Of a DNA stretch of 64,000 nt, positions 9,221 through 16,671 are shown piece after piece (positions within the stretch are counted from its first letter, which is position 1; each line of letters starts with the position of its first letter). Where the stretch lies: NCBI RefSeq assembly GCF_014323605.1, contig NZ_SCMB01000001.1, forward strand, positions 62,001 through 126,000, in the 5' to 3' direction. The position numbers and the translations under genes are program-made. This DNA is from Lactobacillus kimbladii. GTDB taxonomy: Bacteria; Bacillota; Bacilli; Lactobacillales; Lactobacillaceae. Under the pieces are notes generated by a model. It had not been told where the DNA came from. It did no database searches and saw only the letters and a list, made by a program, of their open reading frames with translations.

Positions 9221-10156
9221 TTACCAAATATGTAGCAGTCTATCGGGATGCAACTTGCATAAATTAAATTGGTGCACATGCTGCGGACGGCTTTGCGGAA
9301 ATGATTCCAAGAAATCCGCTGGATTGGCCAGACCAGTAGAATACGACCACACACTTTTAACTTTTTTAATCGGATCAAGCATTTCATTTCTAACCGGATA
9401 TGCCGAAATTAAAAAGTGTTTATGATGAAATTTAAATACAAAAAACGGTAACCGAAATTGATTAACAACTTCATCTTTAGTTTTCCCTATCGTAACCACG
9501 TTGCGATAGGTGCCATACTTTTCGGTAAACAAATCGTTAAACGAAAAATAGAAATTCGAAATATGTACATGGGGAAAATTATCTTCAGTCACTTGATCAG
9601 GAACTGCAATCACATGAGCAAAATGATCTAAATTGCTTTCTTTTTGCGAAAGTGCTCTGCCCAATTGATTGGGATTAATAACGTGAGCCCATTCCGGCAC
9701 ATCCAGATTATCTTGATAAGATAAAAACATTTCCCTAATCACATCTGGCTTTACCCAATCATATTGTCTGCGAACTTCGTTGCGATTTAACAAACTACGT
9801 AAGCTCTTATGATACATTAAATCGACAACAAATAGCTCATAACGATAACGTTCGACCCAGGGTTGATAATGCTCAATATTCTCCGCAAAGATATGCGTAC
9901 TATCTACAATAACCGTTTCGCCACGTTTCATTTTTTCTTCTACGAGGTAATCCACCACTTTTTCCGTTTGCTCATTTGCATAACGCGGAATTACTTGATG
10001 TAAGCAATCGGTATCTTCTTCATAATAATAGGTTAAATTCGCCAGCAACAATCTAATTTGATCACGACTAATTGCATATGGCTGTAAGTGATGACGAGAA
10101 ATAAATGAAGATTTACCGGAGCCGGGTGCGCCTCGTAATAAAAATATTTTACGCAT
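9221..10156 (-). CDS. Polynucleotide-kinase-like P-loop protein with unknown C-terminal domain
   Basis: 311 residues. The N-terminal ~160 residues look like the AAA_33/T4 Pnk kinase fold: Walker A GAPGSGKSS at residue 9, SRDQIR at ~30 (compare NRDD in T4 Pnk), VIVDSTH at ~82, and an arginine-rich lid NRNEVRR at ~125. Such kinases phosphorylate nucleic acid 5' ends or small molecules. Residues ~165-311 match no family I recognise; they are rich in aromatics and His (KFHHKHFLISAYPVRNE). No ligase or phosphatase motif is seen. It stands alone between galK and gpmA, start ATG behind GGAGTAGAGG, with its own terminator. Substrate unknown. Confidence 0.8.
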   Translation of the reverse strand: MRKIFLLRGAPGSGKSSFISRHHLQPYAISRDQIRLLLANLTYYYEEDTDCLHQVIPRYANEQTEKVVDYLVEEKMKRGETVIVDSTHIFAENIEHYQPWVERYRYELFVVDLMYHKSLRSLLNRNEVRRQYDWVKPDVIREMFLSYQDNLDVPEWAHVINPNQLGRALSQKESNLDHFAHVIAVPDQVTEDNFPHVHISNFYFSFNDLFTEKYGTYRNVVTIGKTKDEVVNQFRLPFFVFKFHHKHFLISAYPVRNEMLDPIKKVKSVWSYSTGLANPADFLESFPQSRPQHVHQFNLCKLHPDRLLHIW

Positions 10157-10240
10157 GCCTCTACTCCAAACTAAAAATGTAAATTTTAAATGATATCGTA
10201 ATAAATTTTAACATACATTTGTAGAAAACCTTACTATGAA

Positions 10241-10921
10241 CTAAAAGCAACGTAAAATCTTTTTGTCGACAATATTCATTTGCTGATCAAATGTATAAGC
10301 TATTGGCTGTGCATTTGGAACTTCAAGATTAATAATTTCTTGATCATCAATACTTTCTAATTCTTTAATTAATGCTCGTAAACTAGAACCATGAGCAATG
10401 ATTAATTGATCTTCCCCTTTTTTTAATCTGCTAGCTACATTGTCATAGTAATAAGGCATAACTCGCTGTTGTGTTTGGTAAAGACTTTCAGTTCGCGGCA
10501 AAAAGTGCGGATCAAAATTAGCATAACGTCTGGATGTTACTTTTTTACCTTCAGGTGGAATCGCATAGAATCCACGCCGCCACTCCAGCACTTGTTCTTT
10601 ACCAAAAATTTTACGCGATTCGTCTTTATTAATGCCCCGTAAATTACCATAGTGCCTTTCATTCAAACGCCAAGTTTTAGTAATGGGCAAATATAAAAAA
10701 TTACAAATATCTGCAACTATATTAGCAGTAATGATTGCCCGCATTAATACCGATGTGTGAATATGAGTAGGGTGAAAATCGATAATACTCTTAATCAAAT
10801 TGCCAGCCATTTTAGCCTGCTTTCGCCCCTTCTCAGTTAGAGCAACATCATTCCAACCCGTGTAAACATTGGCTTTATTAGCAGTACTTTCACCGTGTCT
10901 TACAAGCACTAATTTGACCAT
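10241..10921 (-). CDS. gpmA: 2,3-bisphosphoglycerate-dependent phosphoglycerate mutase
   Basis: 226 residues. It interconverts 3- and 2-phosphoglycerate in glycolysis. The phosphohistidine motif VRHGES is at the N-terminus, LNERHYGNLRGINKDE carries the catalytic glutamate, and IIAHGSSLRALIKELES holds the second histidine; the tail IINLEVPNAQPIAYTFD follows the GpmA pattern. Lactobacilli often carry several paralogues, so this may not be the main glycolytic copy. Its Shine-Dalgarno (GGGTGAG) lies inside the end of the small upstream gene, implying translational coupling. Confidence 0.9.
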   Translation of the reverse strand: MVKLVLVRHGESTANKANVYTGWNDVALTEKGRKQAKMAGNLIKSIIDFHPTHIHTSVLMRAIITANIVADICNFLYLPITKTWRLNERHYGNLRGINKDESRKIFGKEQVLEWRRGFYAIPPEGKKVTSRRYANFDPHFLPRTESLYQTQQRVMPYYYDNVASRLKKGEDQLIIAHGSSLRALIKELESIDDQEIINLEVPNAQPIAYTFDQQMNIVDKKILRCF

Positions 10922-10922
10922 T

Positions 10923-11099
10923 TTATCTCACCCAATGCATAATTATTAAAGCTAAGCCGCTAATTGTAAAAATGATTCCCAATATCATAAAAGGAGTTAC
11001 TCCGTGATTATGGTTGCGGTAACGTCTGTTGTACGCATAAGCAATATCATATAAGCCTACTATTAAAACAATAACGGCAGTAAAAATACTAACTTTCAA
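10923..11099 (-). CDS. Small two-helix membrane protein upstream of gpmA
   Basis: 58 residues from a TTG at 11097-11099, ten bases after AGGAG. It has two hydrophobic helices (SIFTAVIVLIVGLYDIA and FMILGIIFTISGLALIIM) joined by a basic, histidine-containing loop (YNRRYRNHNHG), and ends HWVR. The stop codon is one base before the gpmA ATG, so the pair is tightly coupled. I recognise no family. The sound Shine-Dalgarno, amphipathic pattern and tight linkage argue that it is a real gene. Confidence 0.6.
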   Translation of the reverse strand: MKVSIFTAVIVLIVGLYDIAYAYNRRYRNHNHGVTPFMILGIIFTISGLALIIMHWVR

Positions 11100-11116
11100 C
11101 TTTAATTTTCTCCTGA

Positions 11117-12004
11117 TTACTCTTGATTACGATCATTTACAATCATTTTATCATTTTTTCCTCGTTCACATTCTGCTTGAAAATTAATATGGTTAATTCC
11201 TAATTTTTGTAATTTTGCACTAATTTGTTGCGTTAAAAATTCAAATTTACCAGCTGTTAAATCAGCATCAACATTGACGTGTGCATCAAGCATGACATAA
11301 CGATCACTATAACGCCACACATGTACATGATGAATATTTTTTATTTCAGGAAAAGATAAAACTATCTTATTAACTTCATCCAGATCAATGTCAGGATTAG
11401 ATTCCATTAGCACATTTGCTGCCTTTTCTGTTATTTCACAAGCTTCATGAAAAACGAAGACCGACACTAATAAAGTCATCACCGGATCAATCCAGCTAAT
11501 GTGCCAATAATAAATAAAAATCGCACCAATTACAACTGCTACGCTGGAAAGAGCATCACTTAGCATATGCATAAAAGTGGATCGCACATTTAGATTTTGC
11601 TGTCCACCTTGATGCATTACCAACATTGAAACTACATTTGAAATCAAACCAATAATTGCAACAATCAGCATTATGCCGCCACTGATTTTTGTTGGTTTCC
11701 AAAATCTTTCAATAGCTTCCACAAATAAAACAATACTAATTAAAATTAGAATAATACCGTTGGTAAAGGCAGCCAAAGTTTCAGCCCTGTCATAGCCAAA
11801 AGTTTTTCGCTTATTACTGCGTCTATTGCTGATGATATGTGCCACAAACGAAATAATTATTGCCCCGACATCGCTCAGATTGTGTACCGCATCAGATAAT
11901 AAAGACAAAGAACCAGATACGAAACCACCAATAAATTCTGCAACTGTAATAACAACATTAAGTGCAGTTACATAGGCAAATTTTTTTGTAGTATGATCTT
12001 TCAT
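11117..12004 (-). CDS. Cation diffusion facilitator (zinc/cadmium/cobalt efflux, CzcD-like)
   Basis: 295 residues with six membrane helices and a cytoplasmic C-terminal domain, the classic CDF layout. Metal-site HxxxD motifs are in helix 2 (HNLSD) and helix 5 (HMLSDALSS). The C-terminal domain has HHVHVWRYSDRYVMLDAHV, the usual dimerisation and metal-sensing fold. It exports divalent metal by proton antiport. The start is the ATG at 12002-12004 behind AAAGGAA; a TTG at 12019 in the same frame overlaps the ribosome site. Metal specificity cannot be told from sequence. Confidence 0.92.
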   Translation of the reverse strand: MKDHTTKKFAYVTALNVVITVAEFIGGFVSGSLSLLSDAVHNLSDVGAIIISFVAHIISNRRSNKRKTFGYDRAETLAAFTNGIILILISIVLFVEAIERFWKPTKISGGIMLIVAIIGLISNVVSMLVMHQGGQQNLNVRSTFMHMLSDALSSVAVVIGAIFIYYWHISWIDPVMTLLVSVFVFHEACEITEKAANVLMESNPDIDLDEVNKIVLSFPEIKNIHHVHVWRYSDRYVMLDAHVNVDADLTAGKFEFLTQQISAKLQKLGINHINFQAECERGKNDKMIVNDRNQE

Positions 12005-12035
12005 ATTTTTTCCTTTCAAGCACTAAAGGTAAAAA

Positions 12036-12059
12036 AAGCCCTACTTTTAAGCAGGACTT
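12036..12059 (-). terminator. Terminator of the 12059-12739 gene
   Basis: Nine-base-pair stem with two G-U pairs (AAGTCCTGC / GTAGGGCTT, minus strand) followed by seven T. The stem overlaps the stop codon of the phosphatase gene. Confidence 0.7.
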
Positions 12060-12739
12060 TACATATCTTCAGCATTTACATTATAATCTACAATTTCAAA
12101 GTTACCGTTATCACGAAGAATTCCCCGAGTGACACTACCGTTATTAGGAAAAATAATATCATGGAGACCATCACTCTGGTTCCAATACTTAATGGCTAAG
12201 GTTTTGATAAAATCGCCATGAGAAACTATTAAAACTCTTTTTTCATTTTTAGTCAGCTCATGGAGAACGTCAATCGCCCTTACCATCCGTTCATCCAGCT
12301 CTTTTTTATTCTCTGCCAAATGACGCGGATCAGCCTTTTTTGTAGCCTCACGAAATTCATAAATTCCAACCTGATTGATAATTTTGGTTACATCTGTTTG
12401 CGGACCAACTCCAGCTGCCAGTGCAACTTCCCTCCAGGTTTCCTCTATATCATCACCTTCGAAAGAACCAAAAAATACTTCCCGAAACTCAGGCAATTTT
12501 TTAATCTTGCCAATTTCTGAAACCTGGTTAGCGTCCTTCATTAAGTGAACTGTATCAATCGCACGCTTCAAATCGGAAGAATACATGTTGTCAAAACGAA
12601 CTTGACTCAGGGCATTTGCAGTTACTTTTAGGTCATTAATACCCTTGACTGTCAGAGGAGAATCACACCATCCCTGAACTTTGTTTAACTGGTTAAACAT
12701 TGTTTCGCCATGACGGACAATATAAATTTCTGTTGCCAA
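12059..12739 (-). CDS. Histidine phosphatase superfamily protein
   Basis: 226 residues. Starts MATEIYIVRHGETMFN, with the catalytic RHGE histidine, a second arginine in SSDLKRAIDT, the acid-base glutamate region EFREVFFGSFEGDD and the C-terminal histidine in VLIVSHGDFIKTL. The family includes phosphoglycerate mutases and broad small-molecule phosphatases; this sequence fits a phosphatase better than GpmA. The start is TTG at 12737-12739, eight bases after AAAGGAG, since the ATG of the longer frame overlaps that ribosome site. Follows the TSUP permease on the same strand. Confidence 0.88.
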   Translation of the reverse strand: MATEIYIVRHGETMFNQLNKVQGWCDSPLTVKGINDLKVTANALSQVRFDNMYSSDLKRAIDTVHLMKDANQVSEIGKIKKLPEFREVFFGSFEGDDIEETWREVALAAGVGPQTDVTKIINQVGIYEFREATKKADPRHLAENKKELDERMVRAIDVLHELTKNEKRVLIVSHGDFIKTLAIKYWNQSDGLHDIIFPNNGSVTRGILRDNGNFEIVDYNVNAEDM

Positions 12740-12772
12740 TTTGCATTCTCCTTTCATTTAACGTGCTTTAAA

Positions 12773-13534
12773 CTATAACATATATGCCTTATAAAAGAAA
12801 TACCCAGCTTGAATAAATGCTAGTGCTGCAATAAAGATACGAACATATTTGGCTGGAACCTTGCGCAAAATATCCATTCCTAAATAACCACCGATGAACA
12901 TGCCGACAGCAAGAGGAATTGCCTGCATCCAGTATATTCGCGAAGTAAAAATAAAAACAATTAGAGCAACCAGATTCGCTAGTCCACAGATGACATTTTT
13001 AATTGCATTGACAAGTATAAACTTTTCATCAGTAATATAAGTTAATAAAACTAGCACAATTACACCACCGGCGGCTCCAAAATAGCCGGTGTAAACACCC
13101 ATCCCTAATAATGCAGCAATATAAAAAATTTCCTGCCAAAGTGGTCTTTTATGCGGTTCTAAACTATGATGCTTACCTGAAACAATTACCATAACACCCG
13201 AGCCAGCAATAAAAATTGGTACCACTTTTTCAAAAACACTAGATGGAAAAGCTAACAATAAACGACAGCCAATTAAAGAACCTACAATAGTAAATATCGA
13301 GTAAAATGCCACTTGGTGCCAATGTCCCTTAAGTTCCTTTGTTGAAGAAATAGTCGAACCAATACTAGTCCAAATCAAGGCGGCATCATTTGTGACATTG
13401 GCATAAACTGGTGGAATACCAACTGCCAGCAATACCGGATATGATGCAAGAGAAGCCATTGAAGCCACTGACGACAACAAACCGCTGGCTACACCCCCTA
13501 TTAGTATAAAGATCAGTGAAAAAATAGATGCCAT
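12773..13534 (-). CDS. TSUP family membrane permease (TauE/SafE)
   Basis: 253 residues with about eight membrane helices in two related halves, each half beginning with a glycine-rich helix (GGVASGLLSSVASMAS; GMGVYTGYFGAAGG). TSUP proteins export sulfite, sulfoacetate or other small anions; the substrate here is unknown. Start ATG behind AAAGGGAG. It is upstream of the histidine phosphatase with ~30 bp between them, so they may share a transcript. Confidence 0.88.
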   Translation of the reverse strand: MASIFSLIFILIGGVASGLLSSVASMASLASYPVLLAVGIPPVYANVTNDAALIWTSIGSTISSTKELKGHWHQVAFYSIFTIVGSLIGCRLLLAFPSSVFEKVVPIFIAGSGVMVIVSGKHHSLEPHKRPLWQEIFYIAALLGMGVYTGYFGAAGGVIVLVLLTYITDEKFILVNAIKNVICGLANLVALIVFIFTSRIYWMQAIPLAVGMFIGGYLGMDILRKVPAKYVRIFIAALAFIQAGYFFYKAYML

Positions 13535-13698
13535 TCAAATTAACTCCCTTTTAAAAGTTAATTTCTATTATAATGCTCTTGCAAAATAATTTAAGCAGAT
13601 ATTTTAATTCTGACCAATTGTCTATTTAATAATGAAGTTTGATTTAACAAATTAGTCTCTAAATAATAATTACTGAAACATTATAGTTTTTGCACACA

Positions 13699-13737
13699 AA
13701 AAAGGAATTAACTTTAGTCGATAACAAAGCCAATTCT
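13699..13737 (-). terminator. Terminator after the sdpI-like gene
   Basis: On the minus strand a ~12-bp stem (GAATTGGCTTTG against CTAAAGTTAATTC, with G-U pairs) is followed by CTTTTTTG, about 50 bp past the stop of the SdpI-like protein. Confidence 0.55.
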
Positions 13738-13789
13738 TCTCTAAAATAAATATTTTGTTTTAAATTCATCTCTCAGTTTCTTAAGTTAC

Positions 13790-14425
13790 TTAATATCCTT
13801 TCTTACTCAACAGATATGAGTAACAAGTTGGAAGTAAAATAACTATAATAGTGACGGATATAACGGTCCAATACATTTCCCAATAAGAAGTTAGAAGCAG
13901 AACCATGCCGCTGATAAAAAAGATCCATCCGGCAAATCTGTGTGTTTTACGCCAATTTTCCGTATTATTCAAAGTCCATGGTAATTTAATGCCAACGACA
14001 TGATTGGGACTAACTTTAGGCAGATAATTACCAAAAATAATAAAGAACAGTCCCAAAAAAGCACTAAGCATAAAGGAGCCTTTTACTTTATGACCCAGTG
14101 CATAGGCATAAAGTGACAGATTTACGATATTAGTAATAACAGGAACAAGCCAAAGGGTAATATTAACTATCTTAAAATCAAGATTTTTGGTTTCTTTTTG
14201 ATTGTGTAATATAAAAAAAACCATTACTTGAAGCATAATTCCCAAAAAAGGCAGACCAATAATAACCCATAATTTATTGCTAAAAGCATTTGGCATATCA
14301 GTCATCCCAAAGTGTGTGGCCATTTTTTGCGGCAAACGATTATATAAAAATGCTCCGGTCAAAATTGGAAATAAGATTAGCAGAAGCGAGATTAATTCTG
14401 TTTGACGAATACTATTCTTTTTCAT
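13790..14425 (-). CDS. SdpI-like membrane protein (DUF1648/SdpI family)
   Basis: 211 residues with about six membrane helices. The N-terminal half has the DUF1648 pattern (RLPQKMATHFGMTDMPN) and the C-terminal half the SdpI pattern GIKLPWTLNNTENWRKTHRF. In Bacillus subtilis, SdpI gives immunity to the SdpC toxin and binds the repressor SdpR at the membrane. Start ATG 14423-14425 behind AAGGAG, overlapping the end of the ArsR-type regulator by 14 bp. The family is recognised; the toxin it protects against, if any, is not encoded in the window. Confidence 0.87.
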   Translation of the reverse strand: MKKNSIRQTELISLLLILFPILTGAFLYNRLPQKMATHFGMTDMPNAFSNKLWVIIGLPFLGIMLQVMVFFILHNQKETKNLDFKIVNITLWLVPVITNIVNLSLYAYALGHKVKGSFMLSAFLGLFFIIFGNYLPKVSPNHVVGIKLPWTLNNTENWRKTHRFAGWIFFISGMVLLLTSYWEMYWTVISVTIIVILLPTCYSYLLSKKGY

Positions 14426-14690
14426 CATGATCTCCTTTCAGATCAACAAGCCAACCCATAATTTCTTCTATAATAGAAGTATTTAGCGAATAATAAATAA
14501 AGTTTTTTTCGTGTTCCTCTTCAATTAAATCAGCCTTTTTCAGCATATTAAGATGGTATGAAATAGTAGCTTTAGTCATATTAAAATGATTAGCAATATC
14601 TCCTGCCGACATTGGTCCATTTTTTAAAAGCTGCAATATTTTGCGACGCACTGGATCTGACAAGGCCTTAAAACTAGACTCAAAACTCAC
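14412..14690 (-). CDS. ArsR-family transcriptional regulator, SdpR-like
   Basis: 92 residues, a winged helix with FKALSDPVRRKILQLLKNGP and recognition helix MTKATISYHLNMLKKADLI. No metal-binding cysteines are present, as in SdpR. Overlap with the SdpI-like gene gives the sdpR-sdpI order seen in B. subtilis, where SdpR represses its own operon. Start is GTG at 14688-14690, with AAAGGA about 12 bases upstream. A 40-bp palindrome lies directly upstream and is the obvious operator. Confidence 0.88.
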   Translation of the reverse strand: MSFESSFKALSDPVRRKILQLLKNGPMSAGDIANHFNMTKATISYHLNMLKKADLIEEEHEKNFIYYSLNTSIIEEIMGWLVDLKGDHDEKE

Positions 14691-14708
14691 ATTAGTTTCT
14701 TTTCCTTT

Positions 14709-14748
14709 CTATTTAGATAAATATCTAATTAGATATTTGTCTAAATAG
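14709..14748. promoter_or_regulatory. 40-bp near-perfect palindrome, candidate SdpR-like operator
   Basis: The dyad centred between 14728 and 14729 pairs 19 of 20 positions (mismatch 14718/14739). Core half-site is TTAGATATTT. It lies 18 bp upstream of the regulator's start, where promoter or leader would be, so autorepression is the simplest reading. Confidence 0.7.
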
Positions 14749-14952
14749 TATCACAATTTTCGTAAAACACAATAATTTTTAACATATTAATTACAATTTC
14801 TTGAACTATAGTAAAAATAATAAAACAACGTAGGTGGCTTTGTGAGAACTCAGAAAATTATGAGTAAAAACTTGTTCATGAATATTTGTCTTTAATTTGG
14901 GTTAGCTAATCGTTATAATGCAGAGGGTTGGTTAATGAAAGGAAAAGTACAC

Positions 14953-15609
14953 TTGGCAAAATATGAAACTTTAATTTTTATTCTTGAAGGAAGCTTATTA
15001 AACGAAAAAGTTGCAGAACAAAATGCACTTAGGCAAACTTTGAAATTAACTGGCAGAGAATATGGTCCAGCTGAGCGCATACAATATAATTCATTACAAG
15101 AAAAGATTAAATTACTAGGATTTGATGAGCGCATTAAATTAACTTTGCAGGAATTCTTTAAAAATGACTGGATTTCTGCGAAAGGCACTTTTTATAACCA
15201 GTTGCAAAAACAAGATCAGTTAAATAAAGATGTAGTGCCCTTTTTAGATGAGGTGAAAAACAAAGTTAACTTGGTTTTGCTGACAAAAGAGAAAAAAGAT
15301 GTGGCTTCATACCGCATGCAAAATACAGAACTAATAAATTATTTTTCCGCAGTTTATTTTAAAGATGATTTTGCATGTAAGTTTCCAAATAAGAAGGTTT
15401 TGACAACAATCTTGCAGCAGCAAAATCTGACGCCAGCTACTTGTCTTGTAATTGGGACAAACTTAGTCGATGAAATTCAGGGTGCCGAAAATGCTAACCT
15501 GGATTCTCTTTGGCTAGCGCCCAAGAAAGTAAAAATGCCAATTAGTCCACGTCCAACTTTACATTTAAATAAATTAAGTGATTTATTATTTTACCTAGAA
15601 TTAAGCTAG
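14953..15609 (+). CDS. Degenerate HAD-family protein (YjjG-like), probably not a phosphatase
   Basis: 218 residues with the overall YjjG/HAD layout and a helical cap (~residues 15-80). The motif I position reads LIFILEGSLL where an active enzyme has DxDGT: both aspartates are gone. Motif IV reads VIGTNLVDEIQGAENAN where GDxxxxD is expected: the first Asp is Thr. Motif II survives as LVLLTKEKK. Likely a binding or structural role. Start taken as TTG 14953-14955 behind AAAGGA, because the TATAAT at 14914-14919 would place the transcript start beyond the ribosome site of the alternative ATG at 14935. Confidence 0.8.
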   Translation: MAKYETLIFILEGSLLNEKVAEQNALRQTLKLTGREYGPAERIQYNSLQEKIKLLGFDERIKLTLQEFFKNDWISAKGTFYNQLQKQDQLNKDVVPFLDEVKNKVNLVLLTKEKKDVASYRMQNTELINYFSAVYFKDDFACKFPNKKVLTTILQQQNLTPATCLVIGTNLVDEIQGAENANLDSLWLAPKKVKMPISPRPTLHLNKLSDLLFYLELS

Positions 15610-15645
15610 TTTATAATAAAGTATAAGAATTGTGAGGTAAAACAA

Positions 15646-16230
15646 ATGAAAAAAGTAGCTGTGATTTTTGCCGATGGTTGTGAAGAAGTTGAAGGCTTAA
15701 GCGTTATTGATGTATTACGACGCTTAGGTATTCAAGCTGATATGGTTGGGCTTACTAGTACAACGGTAAATGGTGCACACAATATCAAACTTACCTGTGA
15801 TAAAACTGTTGACGATAGTCTATTGGATTATGACGTAGTAGCTCTTCCAGGTGGAACAACCGGAGCAGAAAATTTACGTGATAATAAAAAACTGGCAGAT
15901 CTAATGATAAAACGGCATAACGCTAACCAATGGGATGCCGCAATGTGTGCTGCCCCCATTGCTCTTGCCCGTTATGGCGTTATAGCTGGCGTTGACTACA
16001 CATGTTATCCGGGTTTTGAAAAACAAACAGAAAAAGATGCTCCAAGCGGTCACTTCAAGGAAGATATTACTGTAACTGATGACGAACATAAAGTCATTAC
16101 TAGTCGCGGTCCGGCAACTGCTTGGGCATTTGCATATGCAATTGCGGAAGCGCTGGGAATTGACACTAAGAACCTAAAGGCGGGCATGTTATACAATTAC
16201 CTAGCCGACAATATTCAAGATAGTTTGTAA
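15646..16230 (+). CDS. DJ-1/PfpI family protein
   Basis: 194 residues. The nucleophile-elbow cysteine is in DAAMCAAPIALA and the acidic partner in FADGCEEVE near the N-terminus; PGG (ALPGGTTGAENL) is also conserved. DJ-1-type proteins are linked to oxidative and carbonyl stress (glyoxalase or deglycase activity is claimed for several); the precise reaction is not clear. A TATAAT sits at 15612-15617 and GTGAGG precedes the ATG. Ends in a strong terminator. Confidence 0.9.
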   Translation: MKKVAVIFADGCEEVEGLSVIDVLRRLGIQADMVGLTSTTVNGAHNIKLTCDKTVDDSLLDYDVVALPGGTTGAENLRDNKKLADLMIKRHNANQWDAAMCAAPIALARYGVIAGVDYTCYPGFEKQTEKDAPSGHFKEDITVTDDEHKVITSRGPATAWAFAYAIAEALGIDTKNLKAGMLYNYLADNIQDSL

Positions 16231-16251
16231 ATTTTTCTCTGATACGAAAAG

Positions 16252-16277
16252 GTGAAGTTTTAAACTTCACTTTTTTT
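16252..16277 (+). terminator. Terminator of the DJ-1 family gene
   Basis: Nine-base-pair perfect stem GTGAAGTTT / AAACTTCAC with a one-base centre (a tight palindrome) followed by seven T. Confidence 0.85.
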
Positions 16278-16456
16278 ATTACGATAGATTATTAACTTAT
16301 TCATAACTTTAGATAACATCAAAAGTAAAATAATTCCTGAACCACCTATCAAAAGACCATTATCAAAAATGATTTGTGGTAGTTTGTCCCGCAAAATTTG
16401 AGTTAAAAAATTGACTATAACAATTAATAAGTAAATTTAACATTTGTATTAGTCAT
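16260..16456 (-). pseudogene. Possible broken small membrane protein ORF
   Basis: On the minus strand an ATG (16454-16456) reads M-T-N-T-N-V-K-F-T-Y then stops. A second frame opens at the same place and runs to a stop at 16260-16262, encoding a hydrophobic stretch (YLLIVIVNFLTQILRDKL ... GGSGIILLLMLSKVMNKL) ending in a basic tail. A single frameshift would join them into a ~65-residue membrane protein. No good ribosome site is visible, so this may be chance. It is most of what the 16278-16671 gene-free stretch holds. Confidence 0.25.
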
Positions 16457-16671
16457 TTTATTCTTTAGAATATTTATTAAGTGACAGTAATTAACATTAA
16501 GATAACAATTTTTTTGTAGCAGGAAATTGGTATTAATTTATTTTTACTGCTAAACACCTATGAACTAGTACTTCTTATTTACAAAAAATATTTTTTTAAG
16601 AGGTATTTTAAAAATATGATAAAATTAAATTACCCTTAAAAGGGGGAAACAAATAATGGGAGGTATTAAGC

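Noticed and set aside
14935-14955. ATG at 14935 as the start of the HAD-like gene.
   Set aside because: A TATAAT at 14914-14919 puts the likely transcript start past its ribosome site; the TTG at 14953 has AAAGGA at good spacing. The ATG remains possible.
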